This document shows, one piece after another, positions 36,180 to 46,627 of a stretch of 64,000 nucleotides of DNA. Every line of letters starts with the position of its first letter. Position 1 is the first letter of the stretch. This DNA comes from Hyparrhenia diplandra. Lineage: Eukaryota > Streptophyta > Magnoliopsida > Poales > Poaceae. A program made the translations under genes and the position numbers. The DNA lies in assembly GCA_015847255.1 (NCBI GenBank), contig JADLZK010001184.1:124001-188000 (forward strand). The letters are read 5' to 3'. Below the pieces are notes generated by a model. The model saw only the letters and a list, made by a program, of their open reading frames with translations. It made no database searches and was not told the origin of the DNA.

Positions 36180-37290
36180 TCTGCGAGAAGCTCTCGTCCA
36201 CGAGGACCCGGACGAGCAAGAGCGTCTCATCCGCGAAGCAAGAATTACGTCCTCGTCGATGGTTTCCTTATGCGGAAGAGTATAGGAGACCGGGTCTGCG
36301 AAGTGCATCTCGAAGAAGATGGTATAAAGGCGCTTTCGATGAAATCCATGGCGGGATCTGCGGCAATCATGCGGCCTCTCGCACTTTTCGGCAAGGCGTT
36401 CCGTGCGAGGATTTTTGGCGGCGGCGTTTGCTTATGCGAGAACACTTGGTGCGGCATTGCACCAAATGTCAATTCTTGCGAAAGCAGGCGCGTAATGCCG
36501 GACATGAGCTCCGGACTATCTTTGGCGGCATGGCCTTTCGTCTTTGGGGACTTGGCGCCATCGGGCCCTTCAAAGCGGCCCCCGGCGGCTTCAAGTGGAT
36601 CTTTGTCACGGTCGATAAGTTCTCCAAGTGGATTGAATATCTTCCTGCAGTCGGCGCCAACGGCACAAGGCCGTTGAGATGTTAGATGAGGTGGTCCATC
36701 GCCCGGCATCCCAAATTCCATCACCACAGATCTTGGCGGCACATTTCTTTGGCGGCCATTTTTGGGATTATTGCGAAGACAAAGGCATACGGGTGAAATA
36801 TGTAATGCGTCGCCCATCCTCGTGCTAGCGGGCGGTCGGCGAGCAAGCGGCATGATATTAGAAGCATTGCGGAGCGGCTCTTCGGCCGGATGGGAAATAC
36901 CGGTCGATGGCTTAAAGAGGCGCACTGCCGTTATGCGGGGACTCGAACTCAGCCCATCCGCGATGGTGTTTCCCCATACTTCATGGTGTTTGGTTGAGCG
37001 GATCCTCCCGGCCGACATCGCCTTTCGCTCTCCTCGTGTCGAAATTATAATGAAGAAACTTCGGACGCTACTCGAGAAGATGAGCTCGTCGCTCGAGGAA
37101 ACCCGCTGCAATGCTACACGTGGGCGCTAAATACCTCGAGGGCGTTCAAAGATATTACAATCGCAATGCGCGGAAGAGCCTTTGCGGTTGGCGACACTGG
37201 TCCTTCGAAGGAAGCGAAGAGTGTTCACAATTTGGGATCTCATTGGGAAGGCCCTTTCAAAGTTAAAGAGGTTACCCGGCCGGGGCGTAT
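36180..37290 (+). pseudogene. Integrase domain, inactivated
   Basis: Integrase would insert the cDNA. The zinc-binding part is visible (EHLVRHCTKCQFLRKQ), followed by the core (GPFKAAPGGFKWIFVTVDKF, SKWIEYLPAVGANG). The position of the first catalytic Asp reads Gly (WGLGAIGPF). The second Asp is kept in TTDLGGTF near 36730 in another frame. C-terminal pieces (AILPADIAFRSPRVE-like and FAVGDTGPSK-like) are split among frames. Several stops and frameshifts make it non-functional. Confidence 0.75.
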
Positions 37291-37291
37291 C

Positions 37292-38600
37292 GATTGACAA
37301 CTATGGAGGACATCGACATTCCCAACTCACGGAACATCGAGCATCTGCGACATTTTTTTCCGTAACTTCGGGGACTCGTAAGCCGGCTTGTATCGTTTTT
37401 TTACTTTTGTTGCCGCACATTAATAAAAGTTTATTGGAGTATGTTGACATGGTTATATTTTCTTTTCGGCCAAGCGTAACAATTTATTTCCATGCTCGAC
37501 TACACTCTTAAGTCCTTTGGACCCCCTAGAGCCGTCTCGTACTTGGTCGTTTAGCGGTATGTGTGGTTGGTGTACTCGGCATAGGCCCGGCGGCGCGGAT
37601 GACTCCTTAAGCGTAGTCGAACAGCCCAATAGCTTGCACGAGCATCGCGTCTCCTTCTTCGCGGCTATCTGCGTGGCGTTAAGGCTAGGGCTGGCGTCTA
37701 CCATAAGTGACCCCCCTTTTTTTACGGTCTACACTTCATCATCTACCATAATCGTATGCATGCTAAAGCGATTGTGCGATAAAAACAAAGTATTAAGCTA
37801 ATTATGCCACCCACATACGAGGCGTGGCTCGGCTAAAATCTCAAGTGTTTTTCACTATTTTTTCACTAACTTTGTTTCTTGCTACGGCCAAAAGAAGCAA
37901 AGTATCATGCACAGGGCAACTTCACCCGGGACTTTAACTCTAACGACTCACGGGGCGGGTTCATCTCGTCGGCAAGTGTTGTCGTAGCCTCGTGTCGGCC
38001 TCACAAGCGGGTTTAGAGCACCGCCTCCGTCGTCGAGTCGCGTAGCCTGGGCGACGCGCTGCCAACCGCACCTCGGGATGATGGGCGCGCGCCACCGCTT
38101 AGAGCGTGTCGGCCGTGTCGCGGAGTGGCCCCGGCGGGTGAACTCCATGAAGTTCGCCCGAGGCCGCCGCGCCTTTGCTCACGTTACGGCGTCGTCGCGG
38201 CGCTTCCTCCAGTTGGCCCCGCCGGCCGGCGTAGCCATGGATGGCGTCGGATTGGCCCACGCCTTGCGGGGAGACTTTGCGTACGACTCTTCCATAGAGC
38301 ATATTCGACCTCCGCATCGAATCCTAACTAGAGGCCGCGACGCCAAAGTCGACAATATATAAAGCGATGAGATCGGCAAAAACTCATTCAACTACTTTTG
38401 AAGCGGGTCATTATTCGGCGGCCAAAGGGCATACCGTCACGATCGGGCGGTGGTATTGGGAGCTCCTCACGCGCAGCTCATCCGTCGGTTTGGTTCGCCA
38501 TCTGGTTTGCCGTAGGGTTTCAACGGGCGCCGTACTACGCAAGGTATCATATATTCAGCATTTTTAGTCGCGTTTTTGTCACTAACCTCTCTTGCAAAGA
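37292..38600 (+). other. 3' non-coding region of the Gypsy element after pol
   Basis: No conserved domain is seen on either strand. AATAAAAGTTTATTGG at about 37420 could act as a poly(A) signal for an early transcript end. The sequence separates pol from the antisense gene. Confidence 0.4.
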
Positions 38601-40123
38601 TATCTTGGTCGACTATTCAAGTAATCATCATACATACCAAGTATTTGGGTGCGGCGTCATGGCGTGTCCGCTCCTCCTGAGCAATGAGCTTGACACGCTC
38701 TTCCTCCAGGCACTTGCGGTCGGCGGCCAGCTGTGCGCGTTCCTCTTCGAGGGCCTTACCCTCCACGGCAAGCCGGCGGCAGCGATCGGATGGGTTATTT
38801 CGATCTCCAAGACATCACGATCAGCGGCGAGCTGCCCTCTCTGTGCTGGCGTGGCGCCACGCGTCATTTGTTGCCGGCCGGCAATGGCGGTCCCCTCGAC
38901 CGCAAGCACCGCTTGTTCTTGGCGAGAGCGGTGGCGTTCACGGGGAGAGCTCATCAGCGCTGTGCGGCCTCAAAAGGGCGCCACGGCACTGCTCAAGCGC
39001 CTGCGCGGGGAGGCAGATTTCTTCATTCGGATATGCTATACAGCGACATGCAATCACAAGATGTGTATAGCAAAATCATAATGCAAAAAGCGGGGTGGCG
39101 AATACTTACACGCAGCGGCCGGCTCCCTCCTCCACTTGGCGGGCTATGCGGATCGACTCGTCCTCCTCCTCCTCAACGGCGAGCCACTCTTGCTCTACAG
39201 GGCACCGTCTTCAGCGGCTTCATACCAGCCGTCGACCTCCTCCATCTCCTGATCATCACCCTCGACTTGGATGTCGTCTAGGGGGGATTCAGGGCGGATG
39301 ACCAAGGGCGCAGCCTCTGGCCTCGGAACCCGCGGCTGCGGGCGGCGTCAAGCGGCTCTTGGTGCACCTGGTACCCGGCTATCTCTTGGGCGCCTACCGG
39401 GCTGGAGCGTCTTCGGCGGCACTTCTCGCTCGGGCTCCTCACGAGGTTGTGCCGTCTTGCGCGGCTCGTTCACCGTGGGCGTCGCGGCGATCGGCGTCCG
39501 ACACGGGCTCGGTGGCCAGGCCCCCATCAACGGCATGATTTACATATACTCACCCGACAACATGGGTTATCACGATCGACAGCAAGAGTACTTACACGTT
39601 GGCGAAGCGCAGTCCACGGAGGCGACCAGCCGCCACCGCTGCGGCCTCCTCCACTCGTGGCGCCGATACGTCACCGTGTGTGGTCGCCGGGGCGCTCTTA
39701 ATCGGATCGGCCCGGTGCACTTTGTGTTCTCTCTCCTCCTTTTTTTTTTTTTTCGCACATAACAAGGTGACGATCACTCGGCGCAATTTTACGGGGACTG
39801 GATAACGATCGAGGGATACTTAGCGGTTGATTCCACAAAGGCTCGAAGTTCTCCATCGGCAAGGAAATCGTCATCGTGCGGGGTGTTTCAGCTTCATGAC
39901 GGGGCGGTCGCCAGCTGTCCACCTTCTTCCGGGTGACCTCGGCTCCGACGGGCTCTCTAGAGGGCGCTTGCCGCGGGCTGAGCACTCTCTCGCCGCCCTA
40001 GGGCACCTCCGGGCGGCGGTGCGGGGGCACGGGGGCAACAAACATTTTGCGGGCGCGGGCGCGAACGACGGCGACCTCCTCGGGTGACAGTGAAGTAATT
40101 TTCTGGCGCGTCATCCCATGGAT

Positions 40124-40199
40124 CTGCTCCAATCATCGGCAGTAAAGACGGTTTGCAATCTATAGCAATGCACATCGGTCTAATCCGGACTACACTTAC
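40124..40199 (-). other. Intron in the antisense ORF, 76 bp
   Basis: On the minus strand the donor is CCG|GTAAGTGTAG and the acceptor TTGGAGCAG|ATCC, with a T-rich interior. Coding sequence continues on both sides in the expected order of the protein. Confidence 0.7.
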
Positions 40200-41193
40200 C
40201 GGCGGCGGGTTCCGGCCACGAGAAGGTGGACACCGCTAGCGGATCATGCGGTACCGGTGTCGGTAATTTTGGCTACCGCTCACGGACCGGCCCGACTAAC
40301 AGAACTCCGCCCGACTCGTGGGTGGGATCATTCGGCCCGTGTATTGAAACCGGGGTGATCCCCTCCGTTGGTTGGTTGAATCCGGCTCTCACGAACACGT
40401 GAGCAAGGTCGATGCCGTCCACATGAAGGTCATCAATCATAGCCGGCGAGCTCCCTCACATCGCGACATGTCGGCGGCTGCGGGCTCTTCATTCCGACTT
40501 GCTCGTCTCTCCCGAACACGGGTAGGATCGGCGGAATCGGCACATCCGGCGAGGCGAGATAAAACCACCGCGTATACCAGCGAGCCACATTTGTTGGTAG
40601 CGGAGTTGAAGGAAACTAACTCGCCGGTTGCCCGAGCCGCCAAACACGCCACCGGCCACCCGCGACCCGAATCTCCTTTCATCCCCCACAAAGAAGAAGT
40701 ATTTCCACGAGGTTAAGGTTGGGAAGAATGCCGAGGCAACACTCACAAAGCGTGATGAAGACGGCGATGTCGAGGATGGCGTTCGCGGCAGTGTGGTGGG
40801 CAGCCGGAGCCCGTGGGCGTGAGGAGCTCCGCGAGGAATGGGTGCGCCCAGGCATCCCAAAGCCGCACGAGAAGTGGCTCTCGAACACCACCACCTCATC
40901 CGTCTGCGGCATGGGGTGCGGCTCTCCCAGGCACCCTCCAACCGGTGATGACCCTCTCACGGCAACACGCGGGCGTCCACCGGCTCTCTCACCGTCCCCT
41001 CGGTAGACGGCGAGCTTAGCCACTCCCTATCCATCCGGATTACGGATTTGCCGTTTTAGCGGCACGGGCTCGCCATCGCGTCCGGCACGCGGGCCCCCAC
41101 GGCCGGCGGCGGCTCGCCGCGTCCTCCGCGGTGCCTACACCACGGCCCCTGGCGACCTCTGCGACGCGGCGATCCATCCCACCTCAATCGATT

Positions 41194-41309
41194 CTACATT
41201 TCAAGAAAGTAAGCGATGTAATAAAAAATCGAAGCGGCTCAAATCACGCTCAAATCGACTACATTCGGACTCAAAAGACGGCGAATCAACGGATCTATGC
41301 GGTACTTAC
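41194..41309 (-). other. 5'-UTR intron of the antisense ORF, 116 bp
   Basis: On the minus strand the donor is GAGAG|GTAAGTACC and the acceptor CTTGAAATGTAG|AATCG, preceded by a T-rich tract. The ATG at 41177 follows 17 bp after the acceptor. The first exon contains CTAGGGTTTGCAACC, a word common in plant 5' UTRs. Confidence 0.65.
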
Positions 41310-41458
41310 CTCTCACGATCGGTGGTAGTCGATGCAGTCGCGGTGAGCCGGCGCGGTTGCAAACCCTAGCGGCGCTATGCGAAAGCGGGATGAAGACGGA
41401 GGGCTCGAGAAGATGAAGGGACTCCCGGGCGAATGAGACGAGGAGGCGGGGCGCTGGA

Positions 41459-41466
41459 TATTTATA
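41459..41466 (-). promoter_or_regulatory. TATA box of the antisense ORF
   Basis: TATAAATA on the minus strand stands about 150 bp before the 5'-UTR intron. A start about 30 bp downstream (near 41430) gives a first exon of roughly 120 bp. This is a promoter inside the element and independent of the LTRs. Confidence 0.6.
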
Positions 41467-42387
41467 GCCACGACCGCCCGTAACAGCTGTGCGCTTCGCG
41501 GGCCCGCGCCTCCCCATTTCTGGGGTTGAGTGCGTGCGGCGGGTGGCGGCTTCAGTTGTCATCATTACTCTTTCCGGGTGTGCTGGCGTGTTGCGGTCCG
41601 CCACGCATCCTATCCCCTCGATTCGCGCCGGTTTGTTTCCCTACAAGATGCGGGATATTAATTGACCGGATATCTGCTGCGTGTAGATTTTTGGGACACG
41701 AGCGGCCCAATCTTCTTGACAAAGCTTCATCAATATCACGGGGTATCTGATTTTCCATTCTACCTCCCCTTAAAACCGGGCTATTGAAATCTCGACCCCT
41801 TTTCGGCCAGCGGCACGGATATTCTCTCGGATTGGTACTATACGCACCTTGGCCCATGCATGGTGCATTGACACCCTACGCCCCGGCGGACATACGGTGA
41901 TCGGGGACTCCTCGTCACGGGCTCCATCTTTGGAGTTTGGTCTTTGCGCCCGATTAGGTTTCCGATTACTCGGGGGACTCTTTGCTCACATTTTTTTCTT
42001 GTGACCCTAGCGATGCGTGATTACTCACATACTCCTAGGCTCGGGGACTAAGTGGGCACACTTCACCTACGGTGAATCGTGCTCATTTTTATATTTACAT
42101 TTCTACAGTGTTTTTCCACTATATGTGGGCACACCGCCCGTAAAGAAAAAGATTTTTTCATTGGAGCACCCGGCATCCAGCAGCGGATTCGTCAAGACTA
42201 GGATCGGTCGGAAGCAATGGAAAGATGCTATAGGAATACAAGCGGCTGGTCGAGAGCTATCCCAGGCTAGTCGGCGTTTAACTAGTCCGTCGACCTTCGC
42301 ATGCGAAGGCGGTCGACAACACCTCCCGATGATCGGAACGTCAAGACTCTTTCACCTACAAAGATACGGCGTGCTCGGGGGACTATT

Positions 42388-42863
42388 TGTGGGGGGATGA
42401 ACCCCTATCCCCTCATGGGTCACTTTGGGTTAGGCCTCTCGGGCCGGCCCAGACGGCGAACCGAAGCCCTTGGCGTTAGAAGACCGCAATTATCGGAGAT
42501 CACGGCCTAAACTTGGTCGCCAAGATAGTTTCCTAGTATAGCTCAATCGTAATCACTATATACTTTCCTATTGTAACCGATCGGGATAGCTTTGTCGGAT
42601 CGGATCCGACTCGTAACCCCGCTCCCCGGACTATATAAGGTGAGCAGGGATCCCCCGAGGGACCATCGATTCTCAATCAATCAATACAACTAAAGCGGGG
42701 ACGTAGGTTTTACGCCATCAAGGCGGCGAACCTGGGTAAAACCCGTGTGTTTTGTCCTTCGCTCGTTACGCTTAACGCCTCGTTAGCCGCCTAGCACATC
42801 CCTAACCGCTCAATCTACTAGCCGGGCATACCCTGCTAGACTATCGCCGATAAACCGACGACA
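42388..42863 (+). repeat. 3' LTR of the Gypsy element
   Basis: It starts TGTGGGGGGATGAACCCC right after the polypurine tract CTCGGGGGACTATT and ends ACCGACGACA. The central 130 bp (ATTATCGGAGATCACGG to CTATTGTAACCGATC) are identical to the 5' LTR. Confidence 0.85.
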
Positions 42864-43453
42864 GCGCCGGGCTGGCCTGGCATGCGGTCAACCGAGGGCG
42901 CGGCGATGTCATTTGTCGATGTCGGTGGGGTCGGCGTGGCGACCAACATGGTCGGCGTCGGGCTGGCGGCTCGGCATCGGCAGCTCGTTGTCGTTTAGCG
43001 GCGGACAAGGTCGATGGCCTCCTCCATCGAACGAGGCTCGAACCACTCGATCGTCGTCGGGCGGCGTGTCTCGCAGCCTCCGACGAAGAGGTCGACATGG
43101 TGGTGTCCCTCAAGTTCCATGTGTAGTGCATAGTTCTCGGCGGTGATGTAGTCGCCCCGCCTTGCCTCCTGGGAAGGCGGCGCGCACGCCCCAGAGTGTC
43201 GAGGTAGGGCGGGGTCCGGCGATGTCGCGGGCGTCGTGTGAACTCGTCCCACTCGAGCGGGGACCTCCTCTTGGACAGGTCGAGGAACCGGGCTGGCAAT
43301 ACGGTGAGGTGGAAGGCGAGATACCACACGTAGTAGTCCGGGTCGATGTCCAAGTTGAGCTCGGATAAGAGATCCATCTTGCGAATCTAGAGGTCGGGTC
43401 GTCGGTGCCGCCGTACTCACGGACTTGTAGACGCGTGACGTAGGGAGGGGCGT
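42864..43453 (-). pseudogene. gag: gag core of the outer element
   Basis: Minus-strand frames show a gag-type fold: YVTRLQVREYGGTDDP at the N-side, LNLDIDPDYYVWYLAFHLTV and SPLEWDEFT in a second frame, then ENYALHMELEGHHHVDLFVGG with RSMEEAIDLVRR. These correspond to the plant retrotrans_gag pattern (small-residue start, W/EF motif, LFVGGL, EAIDLARR). The frame is broken at least twice. It is cut off on the N-side by the solo LTR and on the C-side by the Gypsy insertion. Confidence 0.65.
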
Positions 43454-45159
43454 TGTTGACGGTAACCAACGACATATTTTTTTCCGTCAACTTACTACCA
43501 TAAAGGGAGTAAAATTAAACCTTTTATACTCATATACTTTTATCACTAATAAATTCCACTTGTAGTGTCTTGTATTTTATTTTGCAGATTTATAATAAAA
43601 GCAAGTGGAAAATCGACCAAAAGTACGCCTTAGGAAAGCGCATTATTGCAAAACCCAAGCCCAAGAGCAAATCGACCCAAAACATCAAATGCGGGCCGAG
43701 CACAGCCCGACCCACAACTTTTCGAGGGCAAAAGACGACACCCCACCGAGACCGGGCGGCCGAGCCGAGGGGGGGTGCGCGCGCAAGACACCTGGTGCCG
43801 CACCCTCCCCGAGGCGGTTTCGCCCGACCTCGGGGAGGCGGTTCGTGCACTTTCCAAATAGGGTTTCCGCCTGCGTTGGTCGGTTTGCGCATACAAGGAA
43901 GGTTTACCAGGTCGGTTTTGATGTAAATTAGCACTTAGGCCCCTCCTCTAAGTGTATAAGTAGGCCCCCTCTCTCCCTCTCTCAACACACACCACTTGGA
44001 GTCCAAAGAAACCGGCAATCTCTCTCTCTCTACCACCTCTACCTCTCTCTCTTCTTCTACTTCTTCTTTCTTCTTCTTCTTTTTCTTCTTCTTCTTTTCT
44101 TCTTTATTCTTTCTTAGTTAACACTTGGAGTAGAAGAGCTACAAGGAGGGCTTGTCTCCTAGAAGAAAGTGCTTTGGTAATACATCTACTCTATGGAGCA
44201 TTCTTCTATTTACAAGTCTTATATCTATGTTCTTGGCCTAACTTATGAACTAGAGTATAGTTTTGTTCATGTTCTTGTGTTGGTATATGAACTAGCATAT
44301 AGTTTACATATCATAATCTTGACATGTTCATCACATTTCTTCATCGATCATCATATGCCTAACTTGATTAGAGGTGGGATATCGGTTTGTTGTTCCTTCG
44401 GGTTTGCTCTTGTTCTAGTCCGTCCATTCGACGAGTGGGGATCCTGGGGGGACAAGAGTAGTGCTCTAATATGCGGGCATGGTGCTCGGGTATTACGACA
44501 CCTGCGGATATGAGTGCATGCCACGGTTGAGGGGTAGGCGGCTTGGTCGTGACAAGCCTTGACCGTCCCTTGAAATCCCCCACGTTCGCTTTGTCTTTGT
44601 AGGAGTTAAGTAAATGCTTCCTATCGGGCCGTATGGTATCCAGGAGTCTCCTGTTATCCTAGACCTAACCACGACTAAATCAGTTTGCATATGATCCTAA
44701 CTATTCATTTGTATGGCCATGACTAGATACATTAGAATTACTCCTTTAGGTTATTCATTTATTCATTTATTTTTTATCTATTTTCTTTATCCTTTTCTTT
44801 GGTGGATTCTTAAGTGTGTGTCACACTATCCATGAACCATTATCGCTTACCCTGTTATGAACATTTTGGTCTAAGCAAACACATGTTCCTCTATTCGGAT
44901 GCCATGCTAATTTATTAATCACATGCCTTCCTTTGGGAAAATATAAATAACGATACCACGAATACTTCCGGTGAAATGCTACAATGATAGATGCACGGCG
45001 CTATGGATGAATATCTAAGATGGCAAGATCTATCCCGTTGACAATCTCATTTTGGATCACCGACATGGTGGTTTACTTGGGAATGTCGTGCATTCTGGCG
45101 CTTTTATTGGGGATGGGTTTTATACCTATTTCCTTTGATTGCGCTAAGAAATGCCAACA
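43454..45159 (+). mobile_element. Solo LTR, 1706 bp, TSD GGCGT
   Basis: The ends are TGTTGACGGTAACC and AATGCCAACA. GGCGT stands before (43449-43453) and after (45160-45164). The interior has an LTR-like layout: AAGTGTATAAGTAGGC at about 43950 as TATA region, then a pyrimidine-rich leader. No PBS, gag or pol is present. It splits the gag frame of the outer element, so it inserted after that element. Confidence 0.85.
44013..44115. repeat. CT/CTT microsatellite in the solo LTR
   Basis: (TC)n followed by imperfect (CTT)n. It lies in the putative transcribed leader of the LTR. Confidence 0.85.
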
Positions 45160-45164
45160 GGCGT

Positions 45165-45625
45165 GATGCCGCGGGTGGCACCACGGGCTTTGGGCGCCGC
45201 GGTGGCGCGTCCAGGCGCCCTTGGTGGCGCCGTCTGTGCGGTGTCATGCGTGGTCGCGGTGTCGGAGGAGGAGAGGGAGGGGCGGCCGGTCTTTGCGGTG
45301 GTGTCGAAGATGACGTCGATGACGGCCGGCGTGTCGCGTGCAGCGTCAACCTCCTCTTCCGGTGGAGGATGGCGGGATCGGAGCCGTCGGCCGGGGCCGC
45401 GGCGGGGAGGGCGGCGGCGGGGCGGCGGCTGGGGGGGCTTATGCGGCGGTGGTCGCCGAGCTCTCCTCCGGCGAGTCGCCGGGCGTGGGAAGTCCTCGAG
45501 GCGATGCAGACGTACTCCATGCGACGCGACGCGTCTCCATCTCGTCGACGGCGGCGATCTTGGCGCAGGTTGTCGTCGAGGCGCGCTTTTAGTGCTGCGG
45601 TGAACTCCCTCATCTCGGAAGCCAT
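45165..45625 (-). pseudogene. gag: N-terminal gag segment of the outer element
   Basis: The ATG at 45625 (MASEMREFTAALKARLDDNL) lies 20 bp after the PBS on the minus strand, where a gag start is expected. The encoded segment starts as a charged helix and becomes Arg/Pro-rich. Frame changes occur. It ends at the solo LTR and its continuation is at 43453-42864. Confidence 0.55.
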
Positions 45626-45644
45626 GGGTGGTGGGAATCGCCCC

Positions 45645-45659
45645 GGTCTCCGGATACCA
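45645..45659 (-). other. Primer binding site of the outer element
   Basis: TGGTATCCGGAGACC on the minus strand directly follows the 5' LTR. It shares the TGGTATC start of initiator-Met-tRNA-type PBSs. Confidence 0.55.
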
Positions 45660-45660
45660 C

Positions 45661-46254
45661 CGCCGAACCCCGCTAGATTGGGCCGAATCGACATGTGTTC
45701 GTCGACCGTTGGAGCCCGAAGGTGGCATAGGGGCTGCGATCTCTCGGCGGCGAGCGGGCGGACGAGCAACTGCGAGGAGGGGAGGAGCCACGGCGGGAGG
45801 GGCGGCTGCGTGGGGGCGGGCGGGGTGGGCGGCGCTGGGGCGGCGGTGGTGGAGGGGCTGGGGAGATAGATGGATACTAATTTTTATTGTTTGCTTATCC
45901 CCAAAGAGATTACATGCCCTCGCTTTATATAGCCCGGCTAGTGGGACTTGTAATCTAAGCAATCTCCCTATAAGGTTTGCTTATACGATTAGGATACCTT
46001 TTACAAGCAATATTTATTTATTTCCTAATAAGGGTCTTCCTTATATATTGGAATACCCCTTTTACACACCAAAAAGCCTAAGATAATCCTAACTTGAAGA
46101 CGAGGCGAGTTGGACTCGGACGGGAGGGGAGGAGACGGCGGCGGCAGGGGCGCCGGCCCCTTTGCTTGCGCGCGCCCGCCCCCTCGTGGGCCGGCGGCCG
46201 CTGCGTGAGGCCCCTTTAGCCCTTCCCCGGGCTGGCCCAGTTTCGGGTCATGAC
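45661..46254 (-). repeat. 5' LTR of the outer element
   Basis: Counterpart of 28854-29454. On the minus strand GGGCTATATAAAGCGAGG at about 45915-45930 provides a TATA box, better preserved than in the left LTR. Confidence 0.8.
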
Positions 46255-46281
46255 GAGGAGGATATCCCCAACGGTTCCAAT

Positions 46282-46627
46282 AGGGCGTGTTTGGTTGCCT
46301 ACATACTGTGCAACTTTTGAGTGTTTGGTTCCCCTGGTTGGAGGTTGTGACTGTCCCATGCGGTGCAAGATTTCCTCCGAGCTAGGCTGAACTCATACGT
46401 CCAAAATGGTCATTTCTAGGCGGCCGGGCTCGCGCGAGCACAAACAACATGCAAATGGGCATGCCAGTGAGACAAGGGATGCATGCGTGCAGCTAACCAA
46501 ACGAAGTCGCCAAACAGCCGGGGGCTCTGTTACTACGGTAACCAAACGCTGGCGTCCATGGTGCATGCGCTCGGCCTGGTTGCCCCTTGATAGAACCCGG
46601 TTAATCGAAGTGATCCAAACGCGCCCA
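46282..46627. mobile_element. MITE-like element, about 345 bp
   Basis: The left end TAGGGCGTGTTTGGTTGCC and right end ATCCAAACGCGCCCA are inverted repeats (GGGCGTGTTTGG versus GGGCGCGTTTGG). There is no coding capacity. No clear target duplication was seen, so hAT versus PIF/Harbinger is open. Confidence 0.5.

Larger units (their letters stand above)
38610..41430 (-). pseudogene. Antisense spliced ORF of the Tat element (Transposase_28-like)
   Basis: Read on the minus strand from ATG 41177 (MDRRVAEVARGRG). The body carries PMPQTDEVVVFESHFSCGFG, then NAILDIAVFITLCECCLGIL (40700-40900). WKYFFFVGDERRFGSRVAGG and LQLRYQQMWLAGIRGGFISP follow in a second frame (40500-40700). This matches my knowledge of Pfam 'putative gypsy type transposon' (Transposase_28), found in grass Tat elements. 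Downstream are DDAPENYFTVTRGGRRRSRP and, at 38640-38800, a Glu/Arg-rich coiled coil (EEERAQLAADRKCLEEERVK). A TATA box, a 5'-UTR intron and an internal intron are visible. Frameshifts in the body suggest decay in this copy. Its role is unknown. Confidence 0.75.
30356..42863 (+). mobile_element. Ty3/Gypsy retrotransposon, Tat-type, 12.5 kb, nested
   Basis: LTRs of about 475 bp lie at 30356-30830 and 42388-42863. They are followed and preceded respectively by a PBS (TTGGCGCGCCCGG at 30835) and a polypurine tract (CTCGGGGGA at about 42375). The domain order is gag, aspartic protease, RT with YIDD, RNase H, a second RNase H of the archaeal type, then integrase. A second RNase H plus a long region downstream of pol with an antisense gene is characteristic of the Tat lineage. 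All pol domains are interrupted by stops and frameshifts, so this copy is inactive. It lies inside the outer element in the opposite orientation. No clean target duplication was found (GCGTT before, GCGCC after). Confidence 0.88.
28854..46254 (-). mobile_element. Outer LTR retrotransposon, gag-only, carrying two later insertions
   Basis: Two direct repeats of about 600 bp (28854-29454 and 45661-46254) are its LTRs. On the minus strand each starts TCATGACCC and ends near TTCGACA. The right one is the 5' LTR: a PBS-like TGGTATCCGGAGACC follows it (45645-45659). GATGGGGAAA directly precedes the other LTR on the minus strand and serves as polypurine tract. Flanks GGGGA (28849-28853) and GAGGA (46255-46259) are a one-mismatch target duplication. 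Once the two younger insertions are discounted, only about 2 kb of interior remains, holding a gag-like frame and an unidentified block. No protease, RT or integrase is present, so it must have depended on another element for movement. Confidence 0.75.
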
